From assembly GCF_009769165.1 (NCBI RefSeq), contig NZ_CP043476.1, forward strand, positions 2,611,001 through 2,675,000: a stretch of 64,000 bases of DNA, in the 5' to 3' direction. Position numbers and translations under genes: made by a program. Every line of letters begins with the position of its first letter. The first letter of the stretch is position 1. Shown piece by piece: positions 26,937-36,147 of this stretch. This DNA comes from Xanthomonas hyacinthi (GTDB taxonomy: Bacteria > Pseudomonadota > Gammaproteobacteria > Xanthomonadales > Xanthomonadaceae). The notes beneath the pieces were generated by a model that was not told the DNA's origin, did no database searches, and saw nothing but the letters and a program-made list of their open reading frames with translations.

Positions 26937-28013
26937 ATGAACGCTGCCCGCCGTCCTGCCTCCGCCCGCTCCGCCACCCGCGCCCTGCGCGCCTGGGTGC
27001 AGCCGGAGGTGTTCGATTTCTGGTCCACACGGATCCATCCGCTGTGGACCTGGCAGCGTCCGCGCGCGCGGCTGCTGCAGCGCGAACGCGCCAGCAGCGA
27101 CGCGGTGACCCTGATCCTCAAGGCCAACCGCCACTGGCGCGGCCTGCGCGCCGGCCAGCACGTGCAGCTGGGCGTGGAGATCGACGGGCGCCGCCTGACC
27201 CGCAGCTACAGCCCCACGCCGCTGCCGGGCGGACGCCTGGCGATCACGGTCAAGGCGATCGACGGCGGCCGCGTCAGCCAGTACCTGGCCGACGCCGCGC
27301 GGATCGGTGAGACCTTCGAACTGGGCCAGGCGTTCGGCGACATGGTGCTGCCCGCCGCGCCGCAGGGACGCTGGCTGCTGCTGGCCGCCGGCAGCGGCAT
27401 CACCCCGATGCGCGCGCTGCTGCGGCAGCTGGCCGCGGCCGGCATGCCCGCCGACGTGGACCTGATCTACTGGGCGCGGCGCCGCGAGCAACTGTGCTTC
27501 GTCGAGGAACTGCAGGCGCTGGCCGCCGCCTACTCGCGTTTCCGCCTGCAACTGGCGATCACCGGCGAAGGCGCCACGCCAGCGCCGCGCGTGGACAGCT
27601 TGCCACTGGCGCACCTGGCCGGGCTGGGGCAGGCGCAGGTGCTGGCCTGCGGTCCCGGCGGTTTCGTGCAGGCCGCGCGTACCCGCCTGGAGGGCAATGT
27701 CGCGCGCTTCCAGGCCGAGGCGTTCAGTCCGCCGCTGCTGGCCGATGCCGAACACGGCACGGTCGCGGTGACGCTGGCGCGTAGCGGCCGTGTGCTACAG
27801 CTGCCGCGTGGGCAATCGCTGCTCAGCGCGCTGGAAGCCGAAGGCCTGCGCCCGAAGCACGGCTGCCGCATGGGCATCTGCAACAGCTGCGCCTGCGGCA
27901 AGCAGTCCGGCGCGACCCGCGACCTGCTCACCGGCGCGCATGCCACCGAACCAGGCTCGATGCTGAAGCTGTGCATCAACAGCGCCAGCAGCGACCTGAT
28001 CCTGGACCTTTGA
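26937..28013 (+). CDS. ferredoxin reductase, redox partner of the desaturase
   Basis: 358 residues. FAD-binding (GRRLTRSYSPTPLPGGRLAITVK), NAD-binding (GRWLLLAAGSGITPMRALLRQL) and a C-terminal plant-type [2Fe-2S] ferredoxin domain with cysteines in GCRMGICNSCACGK and LKLCIN. This is the FNR-ferredoxin fusion that passes NADPH electrons to membrane desaturases. The ATG at 26937 is used; a GTG 9 bases earlier is also in frame. The desaturase gene starts 11 bases after the stop, so they form one operon, repressed by the divergent FabR-type protein. Confidence 0.93.
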   Translation: MNAARRPASARSATRALRAWVQPEVFDFWSTRIHPLWTWQRPRARLLQRERASSDAVTLILKANRHWRGLRAGQHVQLGVEIDGRRLTRSYSPTPLPGGRLAITVKAIDGGRVSQYLADAARIGETFELGQAFGDMVLPAAPQGRWLLLAAGSGITPMRALLRQLAAAGMPADVDLIYWARRREQLCFVEELQALAAAYSRFRLQLAITGEGATPAPRVDSLPLAHLAGLGQAQVLACGPGGFVQAARTRLEGNVARFQAEAFSPPLLADAEHGTVAVTLARSGRVLQLPRGQSLLSALEAEGLRPKHGCRMGICNSCACGKQSGATRDLLTGAHATEPGSMLKLCINSASSDLILDL

Positions 28014-28024
28014 AGGACTTGCCC

Positions 28025-29146
28025 ATGGCTGCTCCCCGCAACCGCGCACTGACCCCGGCCGACCTGCAGGCCTTCGGCGACGAACTCGACGCGCTGCGCG
28101 TGCGCACCGTCGCCACCCTGGGCGCGGCCGACGCGCGCTACATCCGCCGCATCGTCGCCGCGGTGCGCTACACCGGCCTGGCCGGGCGCGCGCTGCTGTT
28201 CCTGGGCGCGTTCGTGCACAGCGTGCTGTGGCCGGCGTGGATCGCCGGCGTGGCGCTGCTGACCCTGTCCAAGATCCTGGAGAACATGGAGCTGGGCCAC
28301 AACGTGATGCACGGCCAGTACGACTGGATGGGCGATGCGCAGCTCAACGGCAACACCTACGAGTGGGACATCGTCGCCACCGGCGACAACTGGCGCAAGA
28401 CGCACAACTTCAAGCACCACACCTACACCAACGTGCGCGGCATGGACGATGACATCGGCTACGGCCTGCTGCGGATCTTCCCCGAGCAGCGCTGGCGCCC
28501 GTTCTACCTGGCGCAGCCGTTCATCGCGGTGCTGTTCGCGCTGCTGTTCGAATGGGGCGTGGCGATTCAGGAGCTGCGCCTGGGCCGCTGCTTCGCCGGC
28601 AAGATGAAGCGCGGTGAGCTGCGCCGCAGCTTCGCCCCGGTCGGACGCAAGATGGGCCGGCAGATCCTGAAGGACTACGTGCTGTTCCCGGCGCTGGCCG
28701 GCCCGTTCTTCCTGCCGGTGCTGCTGGGCAACCTGGCGGCCAACGTGCTGCGCAGCATCTGGACCTTCGTGATCATCTTCTGCGGCCACTTCACCGCCGA
28801 TGCGGAGACGTTCCCGAAGGAGTCGATCAAGGGCGAGTCGCGCGGCCACTGGTACCTGCGCCAGCTGCGCGGTTCCTCCAACCTGGCCGGCGGCAAGCTG
28901 CTGAACGTGCTGTCGGGCAACCTGAGCCACCAGATCGAGCACCACTTCTACCCGGACATCCCGGCCAACCGCTACGCGGCGCTGGCGGTGGAAGTGAAGG
29001 CGATCTGCGCGCGCTACGGCCAGCATTACAACACCGGCTCGCTGCCGCGCCAGTTCGGCCAGGTGATGTGGCGGATCGTGCGCCACGCCTTCCCGAGCCG
29101 GCCGCGGCGCACCCACGGCTTGCAGCAGGCGACCCATTCAGGTTGA
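28025..29146 (+). CDS. membrane fatty acid (acyl-CoA) desaturase
   Basis: 373 residues. The three histidine boxes of the membrane di-iron desaturases are present: GHNVMHGQYDW, KTHNFKHHTYTN and HQIEHHFYP (about residues 95, 135 and 305). Hydrophobic segments lie around 55-85 and 170-185, with two more around 220-260. It inserts a cis double bond into acyl chains for membrane fluidity, using electrons from the preceding ferredoxin reductase. Regiospecificity cannot be read from the sequence. Counterpart of Pseudomonas DesB by context. Confidence 0.93.
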   Translation: MAAPRNRALTPADLQAFGDELDALRVRTVATLGAADARYIRRIVAAVRYTGLAGRALLFLGAFVHSVLWPAWIAGVALLTLSKILENMELGHNVMHGQYDWMGDAQLNGNTYEWDIVATGDNWRKTHNFKHHTYTNVRGMDDDIGYGLLRIFPEQRWRPFYLAQPFIAVLFALLFEWGVAIQELRLGRCFAGKMKRGELRRSFAPVGRKMGRQILKDYVLFPALAGPFFLPVLLGNLAANVLRSIWTFVIIFCGHFTADAETFPKESIKGESRGHWYLRQLRGSSNLAGGKLLNVLSGNLSHQIEHHFYPDIPANRYAALAVEVKAICARYGQHYNTGSLPRQFGQVMWRIVRHAFPSRPRRTHGLQQATHSG

Positions 29147-29288
29147 GCGCGGGGGGCCAGCGGCCGGCCCCACGTACGCAGCCGGAAAAAACCGGTGGGT
29201 TCATTGCCCGCGCGTCTGCCGCCGTGCCTGCTGCCGGGCATCCACGCATCGCCGTTGCGCCGCTGGCGGGCCGTTCGGCATGCGTTGC

Positions 29289-29351
29289 TTCGAAAAAGCG
29301 GTTGCTTTTTCGGCTGCGCAGGAGAAGAGCGGCATAGCGCAAGCGTAGCCT
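29289..29351 (+). promoter_or_regulatory. imperfect PIP box and -10 element before the effector-like gene
   Basis: TTCGA (29289-29293), 15 bases, TTCGG (29309-29313), then 32 bases to TAGCCT (29346-29351), matching the YANNNT -10 rule of HrpX promoters (spacing 30-32). The first half-site ends in A where the consensus TTCGB excludes A. The same bases form an inverted repeat (CGAAAAAGC, GGTT, GCTTTTTCG) that could instead be a terminator for the desaturase operon. Confidence 0.5.
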
Positions 29352-29557
29352 TGCAACCGTTGTTCCCGGCAAACGAATGGCTTGCGCATCGCCTGCCAGA
29401 CAAGCGCCCGCGCAACAACGAGGCAAACGACCGGCATTGATGGCATCCGCGATGCCCTCTTTGGCCGATGGCGCCCGCTCTTGCAGACACCGTGCGCTGC
29501 CGCATGCCGATGGCCGCACTGCTGCAATGGCGGCAAGCAGTGCATTGGCGGGCCACG

Positions 29558-31102
29558 ATGAAATTTCCATATCCTTCGAAATTGTTCGGTCGGAAGCCAA
29601 CCGCTACAGGTGCGCCCGGGCCGGCCGCGGCTGCGCCGTCGCCGGCGGCCGCGGACGCGGTGCGCGATCCCGCGCTGCCGCCGTCCGTTGTCGATGGCTT
29701 GCCGCGCCGCCCGCCGCTGCTGCGTCAGAACGCGACCCGGTCTGGTCGCTCCGCGCCGGCGCCCGTCCCCACCGCCGCGTCCAGCTGGGTCAGCCTGCCG
29801 GCGCAGACGCACGGCGACTTGAAGAGCTTGATGTATCCTCCGGCCAGCGCGGATCTTGCGCCGGGGACGCGCGGTCCGTTGGGCGCGCTGCTGCGCCATG
29901 AAGCGCGCAAGGAGTCGCTGGCCGCCGCCGTCCCTGGAAGCCAGCCGAGCGCGGCGCCATCTGCGCCGCCACCCATCCGCAGCGGACCGGCCGGCGCGCC
30001 GCCGCCGGTCGCTGCCGCGCGCGCGTCAGCGGCCACTTCGGCGCTACCGACAGTCAAGCATATCGATCTGGTGAAGCAACCGGATGCGACGATCCAGTCG
30101 CTGTCCGCAGCGCAGCTGGGCAGCCTGGCGCAGGCGTTGAATCTTGGCCCGGCAGATGCGCCGGCGCTGCACGATCCTGCCGCACGCGCCCAGCTGTTGC
30201 AGGACGTGCGCGAGCATCTGGACATGAAATTGGAAGTTGTTTTCGAGGAGGAATATGACACTCTGAACGAAAACGAGGGCATCAAAAGATCCATATTGAT
30301 GAAGGGCACCACGCAGGAGCAGAAGGCTTGGAAGGAATCGGACAAGCTGAATGGTACGAACAAGGTGAATGATATGAAGGAGATGCGTGAAAAGTTGCAG
30401 CGGCTGGCTGAGCATACCCACCTGTGGTTGCGCGAGAACACCATCACCGACCCGGAAACGCAGTCGGTCAGGACCGAGGTGGATATCTATTTCGATGGTC
30501 TTCCCGATAAAAAAGAACGCCAGAACGGCACGACCCTCAAGGGGGGCGTCGGCCAAGTCTATCGTTGTGCCAAAGAAGCCGGCGGCATCGTTGCGGCGGC
30601 GCTGGAAAATCGTGAGGATATAAGGGTGCGGCGCGTTTGCGGCTTGTCGTTGGGAGGCGGCTCGGCGCAGATGTTCGCCGCCGGGCTGCAAGGCGCATGC
30701 AAGCTCAGTCATCCGCCCTCGCTGGTCCTGGCAGACCCGGCGCTGTTCAATCGGGCGCAGGTGAAGCATGCGAAAAGCCCGCACTACGATCTCAGGTCGT
30801 CCCATGGCGTGATCATCACGCTCAATGCGGCTCATGCGCCGCGCCGCAACCTGGTGGACAACCTTGAGTCGTTGGGTTTGCGTGGCACCGGCCTGGTGCG
30901 CATCAGCCTGGGCCTGAAGCAGGACGACGGCCGCGAGGGAGCGCGGATCAAGCCATATAACGCCTTCTTCGGCTATCACGGCAATGTCTACCATTACGGG
31001 AAGGCGCTGAACCGGTTCCTGGGCGCTGCGATGGAGCCAGCCGCGGCTGCGCAACCGGGATCCGCCAGCGCCGTATCGCGCGTCGGCGAATCCAGCCGCT
31101 GA
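29558..31102 (+). CDS. putative type III effector with alpha/beta-hydrolase (lipase-like) motif
   Basis: 514 residues from the ATG at 29558 (MKFPYPSKLFGRKPTATG); ATG 29468 would add 30 residues. The first 190 residues are rich in A, P, S and R and low in acidic residues near the start, as in secreted effectors. No Sec signal peptide. The C-terminal half contains RVRRVCGLSLGGGSAQMFAAGL, a GxSxG nucleophile elbow, with possible partners in SLVLADPALF, VIITLNAAHAP and GYHGNVYHYG. Residues about 225-360 are charged and helical and are encoded by noticeably less GC-rich DNA than the flanks. The lipase-type effector XopAP/RipAL is the nearest known idea I can offer, with low certainty. An hrpW-like gene with a PIP box follows. 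Confidence 0.6.
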   Translation: MKFPYPSKLFGRKPTATGAPGPAAAAPSPAAADAVRDPALPPSVVDGLPRRPPLLRQNATRSGRSAPAPVPTAASSWVSLPAQTHGDLKSLMYPPASADLAPGTRGPLGALLRHEARKESLAAAVPGSQPSAAPSAPPPIRSGPAGAPPPVAAARASAATSALPTVKHIDLVKQPDATIQSLSAAQLGSLAQALNLGPADAPALHDPAARAQLLQDVREHLDMKLEVVFEEEYDTLNENEGIKRSILMKGTTQEQKAWKESDKLNGTNKVNDMKEMREKLQRLAEHTHLWLRENTITDPETQSVRTEVDIYFDGLPDKKERQNGTTLKGGVGQVYRCAKEAGGIVAAALENREDIRVRRVCGLSLGGGSAQMFAAGLQGACKLSHPPSLVLADPALFNRAQVKHAKSPHYDLRSSHGVIITLNAAHAPRRNLVDNLESLGLRGTGLVRISLGLKQDDGREGARIKPYNAFFGYHGNVYHYGKALNRFLGAAMEPAAAAQPGSASAVSRVGESSR

Positions 31103-31159
31103 GCTTCGCCATGCGGACCCGATCCGGTGCGCAGGCAGCGCGCTTGCGCCGCAGCATGC

Positions 31160-31220
31160 TTCGCTTGCTGCCATGCGCGTTCGCGCGCCGCCGCCGGGCG
31201 CCGTCCCGACCGACTAAGGT
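31160..31220 (+). promoter_or_regulatory. perfect PIP box (HrpX site) and -10 element before hrpW-like gene
   Basis: TTCGC (31160-31164), exactly 15 bases, TTCGC (31180-31184), then exactly 30 bases to TAAGGT (31215-31220), which fits YANNNT. This is the full consensus architecture of HrpX-activated type III secretion genes in Xanthomonas. The start codon of the hrpW-like gene lies 80 bases downstream. Confidence 0.9.
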
Positions 31221-31300
31221 AGGCGACGACGGCAACGGCAACGGCAACCTCGCCACTGCAAGACATCCCTCCCCCAAGAAAAAATCCCAAGGAAACGAGC

Positions 31301-32356
31301 ATGCATGCGATCCAGAGCGCACCGCCCGACGGAAACAGATTCGGCATGGATCGAGCGCTGGAGCAGTCCGCCGCTCCGGGCCGCCAGACCCTGCAGGACT
31401 TGTTCGAGATGCTGCCTTTGCTGGAAGCGATGCTGTCGCGAGTGTTCGCGTCCATGATTCCCGGCGCAAAACGTACGGATGGGATCAGCGCCCATGCCGG
31501 GCCGGCGCAGACGGGCCAGCCGGGCGGATCGCCTTCGCAGCCGCTTGCGGCCGGCGGCAGGGCCCAGGCCGGACCGGCCGAGCCGGATCCGCACGGGGCG
31601 GCCCAGGCGGCGCAGCCGCTCATCCGCACGCGCAATGCGCCAGCATCGCCGAACGCAACCACCGCCGCCAAGAACGTGCACGCGCCGGTCGTGATAAACG
31701 TGGACAAGCCCATCGTGGTAGGCGCGGGGCAGACCTTCGACGGGCATGGCGCGGTGTACCGCGCGACCTCGGGGCTGGACGGCGGCGGCACCCCCGAAAC
31801 CCAACTGCCGGTGATAATCGCCGGGCCTGGGGCGACGATCAAGAACTGCTCCTATGCAGGCGGCGACGGCATCCACTTGCTGGGCGACGCGCATCTGGAT
31901 AACGTGCATGCGATCCACAGCGGCAAGGACGACCTGCTCACCATCGATGGCAGCGTCAACAAGGCCGCCGACAGCCGGTTCGCCGGCATCGATCCGTCCA
32001 CGATCCCAACTCGCGCCTCGCACGTGGTGATCAGCAATTCGTCCTTCTGCAACTCGGAGGACAAGGCCATCCAGATCAATGGCGACACCAATCTGATTTT
32101 GAATCGTATCCGTGCCAACAACATCGGCCAGTTGGCGGTGACCTGCGGCGGCAAACCGATCGAGGCGCATCTGACACTGGAAAATTCCACGTTTTGCAAC
32201 GTCAAGTACGACCTGGTCCGCCTGGATTCGTGCCGCTCAACGCTCGACATCAACAATGTCGATGCCGGCGGGCAGGTGCCGGAAGTGGTTCTCGGCGATG
32301 TGCGCAATGTGCGCGGATGGTCGAACGTACGGGGTTCGCCGCAAACGGCGAGCTGA
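31301..32356 (+). CDS. hrpW: HrpW-like harpin/pectate lyase (PL3)
   Basis: 351 residues; ATG preceded by AAGGAAACGAGC. An N-terminal 120-residue region rich in G, A, P and Q without a Sec signal (harpin-like) is followed by a family-3 pectate lyase beta-helix (VINVDKPIVVGAGQTFDGHG, VIIAGPGATIKNCSY, GDGIHLLGDAHLDNVHAIHSGKDDLLTIDG, VVISNSSFCNSEDKAIQING). HrpW proteins are delivered by the type III system to the plant apoplast and bind or loosen pectin. The perfect PIP box upstream supports this. No hrp structural genes lie in the window. Confidence 0.88.
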   Translation: MHAIQSAPPDGNRFGMDRALEQSAAPGRQTLQDLFEMLPLLEAMLSRVFASMIPGAKRTDGISAHAGPAQTGQPGGSPSQPLAAGGRAQAGPAEPDPHGAAQAAQPLIRTRNAPASPNATTAAKNVHAPVVINVDKPIVVGAGQTFDGHGAVYRATSGLDGGGTPETQLPVIIAGPGATIKNCSYAGGDGIHLLGDAHLDNVHAIHSGKDDLLTIDGSVNKAADSRFAGIDPSTIPTRASHVVISNSSFCNSEDKAIQINGDTNLILNRIRANNIGQLAVTCGGKPIEAHLTLENSTFCNVKYDLVRLDSCRSTLDINNVDAGGQVPEVVLGDVRNVRGWSNVRGSPQTAS

Positions 32357-32579
32357 AGCGTCGCTGCACCCTGGCAGCGCGAACAAGCGCCTGCAAGGCA
32401 CTGCGCAAGCGGGCCAGGCGCTGGCATGGCGGCGGCCGCGCTGCAGACCGGCAACGCCGAGTGGGCGGCCACGCGCGCAGCGTCGCGCCGTCGCGCCAGC
32501 CCGGCGCGACCCGGATCCGTGACACGGGACTTACGCAGGCCATGGGACGCTGCGGGTTTCCTCCCGCGGAGCAGCGCAC

Positions 32580-34304
32580 GTGTCGAAGACCAATATCGCC
32601 CGGCATCTGGCCGAAACCCTGCATAGCGCCGGGGTCGAACGTATCTGGGGCGTCACCGGCGACAGCCTCAACGGGCTCACCGACGCGCTGCGGCAGATGG
32701 ACAGCATCGAGTGGATGCACGTGCGCCACGAGGAAGTGGCCGCGTTCGCCGCCGGCGCCGAGGCCGCGCTGAGCGGCAAGCTCGCGGTCTGCGCCGGCAG
32801 CTGCGGACCGGGCAACCTGCACCTGATCAACGGCCTGTTCGACTGTCACCGCAGCCACCAGCCGGTGCTGGCGATCGCCGCGCACATCCCCTCATCGGAG
32901 ATCGGCCTGGGCTACTTCCAGGAAACCCACCCGCAGGAACTGTTCCGCGAGTGCAGCCATTACGTCGAGCTGGTCGGCAATCCGGCGCAGATGCCGGAGG
33001 TGCTGCACCGGGCGATGCGCACCGCGATCCTGAAACAGGGCGTGGCGGTGCTGGTGATTCCCGGCGACGTGGCGCTGCAGGAGCTGCCCAGGGGCACGTC
33101 GAGCGCCTGGCCGGCGCTGGCGCCGCCGCGGATCCTGCCGGCCGATGCCGATGTGGAGCGCCTGGTCGCGCTGCTGCAGGCCAGCGCGGCGACCACGCTG
33201 CTGTGCGGCAGCGGCTGCGCCGGCGCGCACGACGAACTGGTGGCGCTGGCCGACCTGCTCGGCGCGCCGATCGTGCACGCGCTGTGCGGCAAGGAACACG
33301 TGGAGTGGGACAACCCGTTCGACGTCGGCATGACCGGCCTGATCGGTTTCAGTTCCGGCTACCAGGCCATGCTCAACTGCGACACGCTGCTGATGCTCGG
33401 CACCGATTTCCCGTACCGCCAGTTCTATCCGAAGGATGCGGCCATCGTGCAGGTCGATCGCGACCCGGCCGCGCTGGGCCGGCGCACGCCGCTGCAGCTG
33501 GGCATCGCCGCCGACGTGCGCGAGACCATCGCTGCGCTGCTGCCGAAACTGCAGCGGCGCGAGCCGCGCGGCTTCCTGGACAAGTCGCTGGCGCATTACC
33601 GCAAGGCGCGCGAAGGGCTCGACGAGCTGGCCGTGGCGGCCGCGCCCGGCGAGCCGCTGCACCCGCAGTTCGTGACCCGGATGATCGATGCGCTGGCCGA
33701 CGAGGATGCGATCTTCAGCTGCGACGTCGGCACGCCCACGGTGTGGGCGGCGCGCTATCTGCGCATGAACGGCAAGCGCCGCCTGCTCGGCTCGTTCAAC
33801 CACGGCTCGATGGCCAATGCAATGCCGCAGGCGCTGGGCGCGCAGGCGCAGTTCCCGCGCCGGCAGGTGATCGCGCTGTCCGGCGACGGCGGCTTCAGCA
33901 TGCTGATGGGCGACTTCATCTCCCTGGCGCAACTGGGGCTGCCGGTGAAGGTGGTGGTCTACAACAACGCCTCGCTCGGCTTCGTGGCGATGGAGATGAA
34001 GTCGGCCGGGTATCTGGACACCGGCACCGAGCTGAGCAATCCGGACTTCGCGGCGATGAGCAATGCGATGGGCATCCTCGGCCTGCGCGTGGACGAGTCC
34101 GCGCAACTGGAGCCGGCGCTGCGCCAGGCCTTCGCGCATCCGGGGCCGGTGCTGGTGGATGTGCGCGTGGCCACCCAGGAACTGGTGATTCCGCCGGCGA
34201 TCAAACTGGAGCAGGCCAAGGGCATGGGCCTGTACCTGCTGCGCGCGGTGATGAGCGGGCGCGGCGACGAGGTTATCGAACTGGTCAAGACCAACTTGCG
34301 CTGA
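32580..34304 (+). CDS. poxB: thiamine-diphosphate pyruvate:quinone oxidoreductase
   Basis: 574 residues from a GTG start preceded by GCGGAGCAGCGCAC. N-terminal TPP-binding domain with catalytic glutamate in [19 protein letters not shown]-binding middle domain, and C-terminal TPP domain with [29 protein letters not shown]. The length (E. coli PoxB 572) and the motif VTGDSLNGL point to PoxB, which decarboxylates pyruvate to acetate and CO2 and reduces ubiquinone at the membrane. An alternative reading as another TPP oxidase/acetolactate synthase is unlikely given the N-terminal match. The 223 bases upstream, back to hrpW, hold no gene. Confidence 0.9.
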   Translation: MSKTNIARHLAETLHSAGVERIWGVTGDSLNGLTDALRQMDSIEWMHVRHEEVAAFAAGAEAALSGKLAVCAGSCGPGNLHLINGLFDCHRSHQPVLAIAAHIPSSEIGLGYFQETHPQELFRECSHYVELVGNPAQMPEVLHRAMRTAILKQGVAVLVIPGDVALQELPRGTSSAWPALAPPRILPADADVERLVALLQASAATTLLCGSGCAGAHDELVALADLLGAPIVHALCGKEHVEWDNPFDVGMTGLIGFSSGYQAMLNCDTLLMLGTDFPYRQFYPKDAAIVQVDRDPAALGRRTPLQLGIAADVRETIAALLPKLQRREPRGFLDKSLAHYRKAREGLDELAVAAAPGEPLHPQFVTRMIDALADEDAIFSCDVGTPTVWAARYLRMNGKRRLLGSFNHGSMANAMPQALGAQAQFPRRQVIALSGDGGFSMLMGDFISLAQLGLPVKVVVYNNASLGFVAMEMKSAGYLDTGTELSNPDFAAMSNAMGILGLRVDESAQLEPALRQAFAHPGPVLVDVRVATQELVIPPAIKLEQAKGMGLYLLRAVMSGRGDEVIELVKTNLR

Positions 34305-34387
34305 TGCGCGGCGCTTGGTCGGTGCTGCTGTGGGCCGGGTGGCGATCGCGCTGGCAGTTCGAGGTGCGGCATGGCTGTCTGTACCGT

Positions 34388-34413
34388 TGTGGGAGGGGCT
34401 GCAGCCCCGACGC
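34388..34413. repeat. xanthomonad REP-like element
   Basis: TGTGGGAGGGGCTGCAGCCCC contains the 14-base palindrome GGGGCTGCAGCCCC, with the GAC trailer of the group's common intergenic repeat (relative of those at 46788-46936). Confidence 0.65.
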
Positions 34414-34487
34414 GGTGTTCGTAGCGCTTTGCGTGGAGCCGAAGTCACGCCCACATGCGGCCTGCGCGCCGCCGCATCGGTTGGCCA

Positions 34488-35474
34488 TTAGCGCAATGCC
34501 ACGCCGGCCACCACGTCGCAGGCGATGCCGGCAGCGGCCAGTTGCGTAGCCAGTTGCGCGTGCGGCATCTGCCGGAACGCATCGCCCGGCATCAGGCTGA
34601 CCACGCGCTGCCCGGCCTGCACCTGTTCGAGCAGCAGCGCCAGGTGCGCGTCGGCGTCGGCCGGCAGCGGCTGCCGCGTTGCGTCGCGGCGCGCCAGACC
34701 CAGCACCGCGGCCTCCACGGCGGGATCGCACAGCAGCAGGTCGGCCTGGTTCAGCGCGCGCAGCGCTTTCAGCGTCAGCGCGCCGGGATCGCCGTTGCCG
34801 GTGCCGACCAGCCACACGCTGCCGCGGCGCGGCACGTCCTGCCCGCTGCGCTGCAGGGCGTCGTGGAACGCCTGCTCGGCGGCCTGGGTCTGCCCGCCCT
34901 GCAGCAGCACCTGCACCGGGCCTTCCAGCACCTGTTCGAACCAGCGCCGGCGCTGCGCCAGCTGCGGCAGGCGCGCGCGGATCGCCTCGCGGTGGCGCGC
35001 GAACAGCTGCGCCAGCTGCGCATAGGAATGGTCCAGCTCGGTCTCCCAGCGCTCGCGCAGGCGCCGCGCCAGCATCGGCGCCGCGCCGCTGGAGGAGATC
35101 GCCACCAGCAGCGGATCGCGGTCGATGATCGCCGGCACCTGGAACGTGGACAGCTCGGCATCGTCGACCACGTTGACCAGCTTGCGGCGCTGCCCGGCCT
35201 GCGCGGCGAGCTGGCGGTTGAAGGCGTTGTCGTCGGTGGCCGCGACCACCAGCCAGGCCTGGTCCAGCCACTGCGGGTCGAAATCGCCATCCACCCGCTG
35301 CAGCCGGCCCTGCGCCAGCCACTGCGCCACGGTGGGGTTGAGCGCGTGCGCGTACACCAGCACCTGCGCGCCGGCGTGCAGCAGCGCCTCGATCTTGCGC
35401 ATCGCCACCTCGCCGCCGCCGACCACCAGCACGCGGCGCCCGGCCAGGTCGGCGAACAAGGGATACAACGGCAT
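34488..35474 (-). CDS. cysG: siroheme synthase with intact CysG-A and truncated methyltransferase domain
   Basis: 328 residues against about 457 in E. coli CysG. The N-terminal Met8p-type dehydrogenase/ferrochelatase is intact: [40 protein letters not shown], and the [17 protein letters not shown] dimerisation segment. From residue about 215 a methyltransferase-like part starts ([32 protein letters not shown]) but carries GTGNGD for GAGPGD and LMPGDAF for LKGGDPF. It stops where the SAM-binding core should continue. Uroporphyrinogen methylation is therefore probably done by the separate cobA gene at 45998. Divergent from nasT. Confidence 0.92.
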   Translation of the reverse strand: MPLYPLFADLAGRRVLVVGGGEVAMRKIEALLHAGAQVLVYAHALNPTVAQWLAQGRLQRVDGDFDPQWLDQAWLVVAATDDNAFNRQLAAQAGQRRKLVNVVDDAELSTFQVPAIIDRDPLLVAISSSGAAPMLARRLRERWETELDHSYAQLAQLFARHREAIRARLPQLAQRRRWFEQVLEGPVQVLLQGGQTQAAEQAFHDALQRSGQDVPRRGSVWLVGTGNGDPGALTLKALRALNQADLLLCDPAVEAAVLGLARRDATRQPLPADADAHLALLLEQVQAGQRVVSLMPGDAFRQMPHAQLATQLAAAGIACDVVAGVALR

Positions 35475-35564
35475 GCGGACTCCTGCGGGGTGGGGGACGG
35501 CTCGCTGCGGACGCGTGTTGCATGGCACCATGCGGGTCAGCCAACTCCCGTTAGCCACGCCCGC

Positions 35565-36140
35565 ATGCTGCGCGTCCTGCTGGTCAACGATACCGAAAAG
35601 CCGATCGGGCAGCTGCGCCAGGCGCTGCTCGACGCCGGCTACGAGGTGTTGGACGAAGTGGCGGCGGCGCCGGCGCTGCTCAAGGCGGTGTCCACCCAGC
35701 AGCCGGACGTGGTCATCATCGACGTCGATTCGCCCTCGCGCGACACCCTCGAGCAGCTGGCGCTGATCCACCGCCAGGCGCCGCGCCCGGTGGTGATGTT
35801 CTCCGCCGACGGCGACGACCAGCTGATCCGCGCCGCGGTGAGCGCCGGCGTCACCGCCTACGTGGTCGACGGCCTGTCGCCGGCGCGGCTGGCGCCGATC
35901 GTGCAGGTGGCGCTGGCGCGTTTCGAGCAGGAAGCGGGCATGCGCCGGCAACTGGACGAAGTACAGGGCAAGCTGCGCGACCGCGAACGGATCGACCGCG
36001 CCAAGCGCCTGCTGATGGACAAGCGCGGCATGAGCGAGAACGAGGCCTACGCCGCGCTGCGGCAGCAGGCGATGAAGCAGGGACTGAAGCTGGCCGACGT
36101 CGCCCAGCGCATCCTCGCGATGGCCGATCTGCTGGGATGA
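35565..36140 (+). CDS. nasT: ANTAR-domain antitermination regulator NasT
   Basis: 191 residues. A pseudo-receiver domain ([17 protein letters not shown] with the phospho-site D) precedes an ANTAR RNA-binding domain ([44 protein letters not shown], about residues 135-185). NasT binds a two-hairpin leader RNA and prevents transcription termination of nitrate-assimilation genes. A matching leader is visible at 38922-38994. nasS follows 7 bases after the stop; NasS sequesters NasT when nitrate is absent. Confidence 0.95.
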   Translation: MLRVLLVNDTEKPIGQLRQALLDAGYEVLDEVAAAPALLKAVSTQQPDVVIIDVDSPSRDTLEQLALIHRQAPRPVVMFSADGDDQLIRAAVSAGVTAYVVDGLSPARLAPIVQVALARFEQEAGMRRQLDEVQGKLRDRERIDRAKRLLMDKRGMSENEAYAALRQQAMKQGLKLADVAQRILAMADLLG

Positions 36141-36147
36141 GGAAGCG

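Noticed and set aside
29274..29293. TTCGG ... TTCGA pair as a PIP box
   Set aside because: Spacing is 10 bases, not 15; the pair 29289/29309 fits instead.
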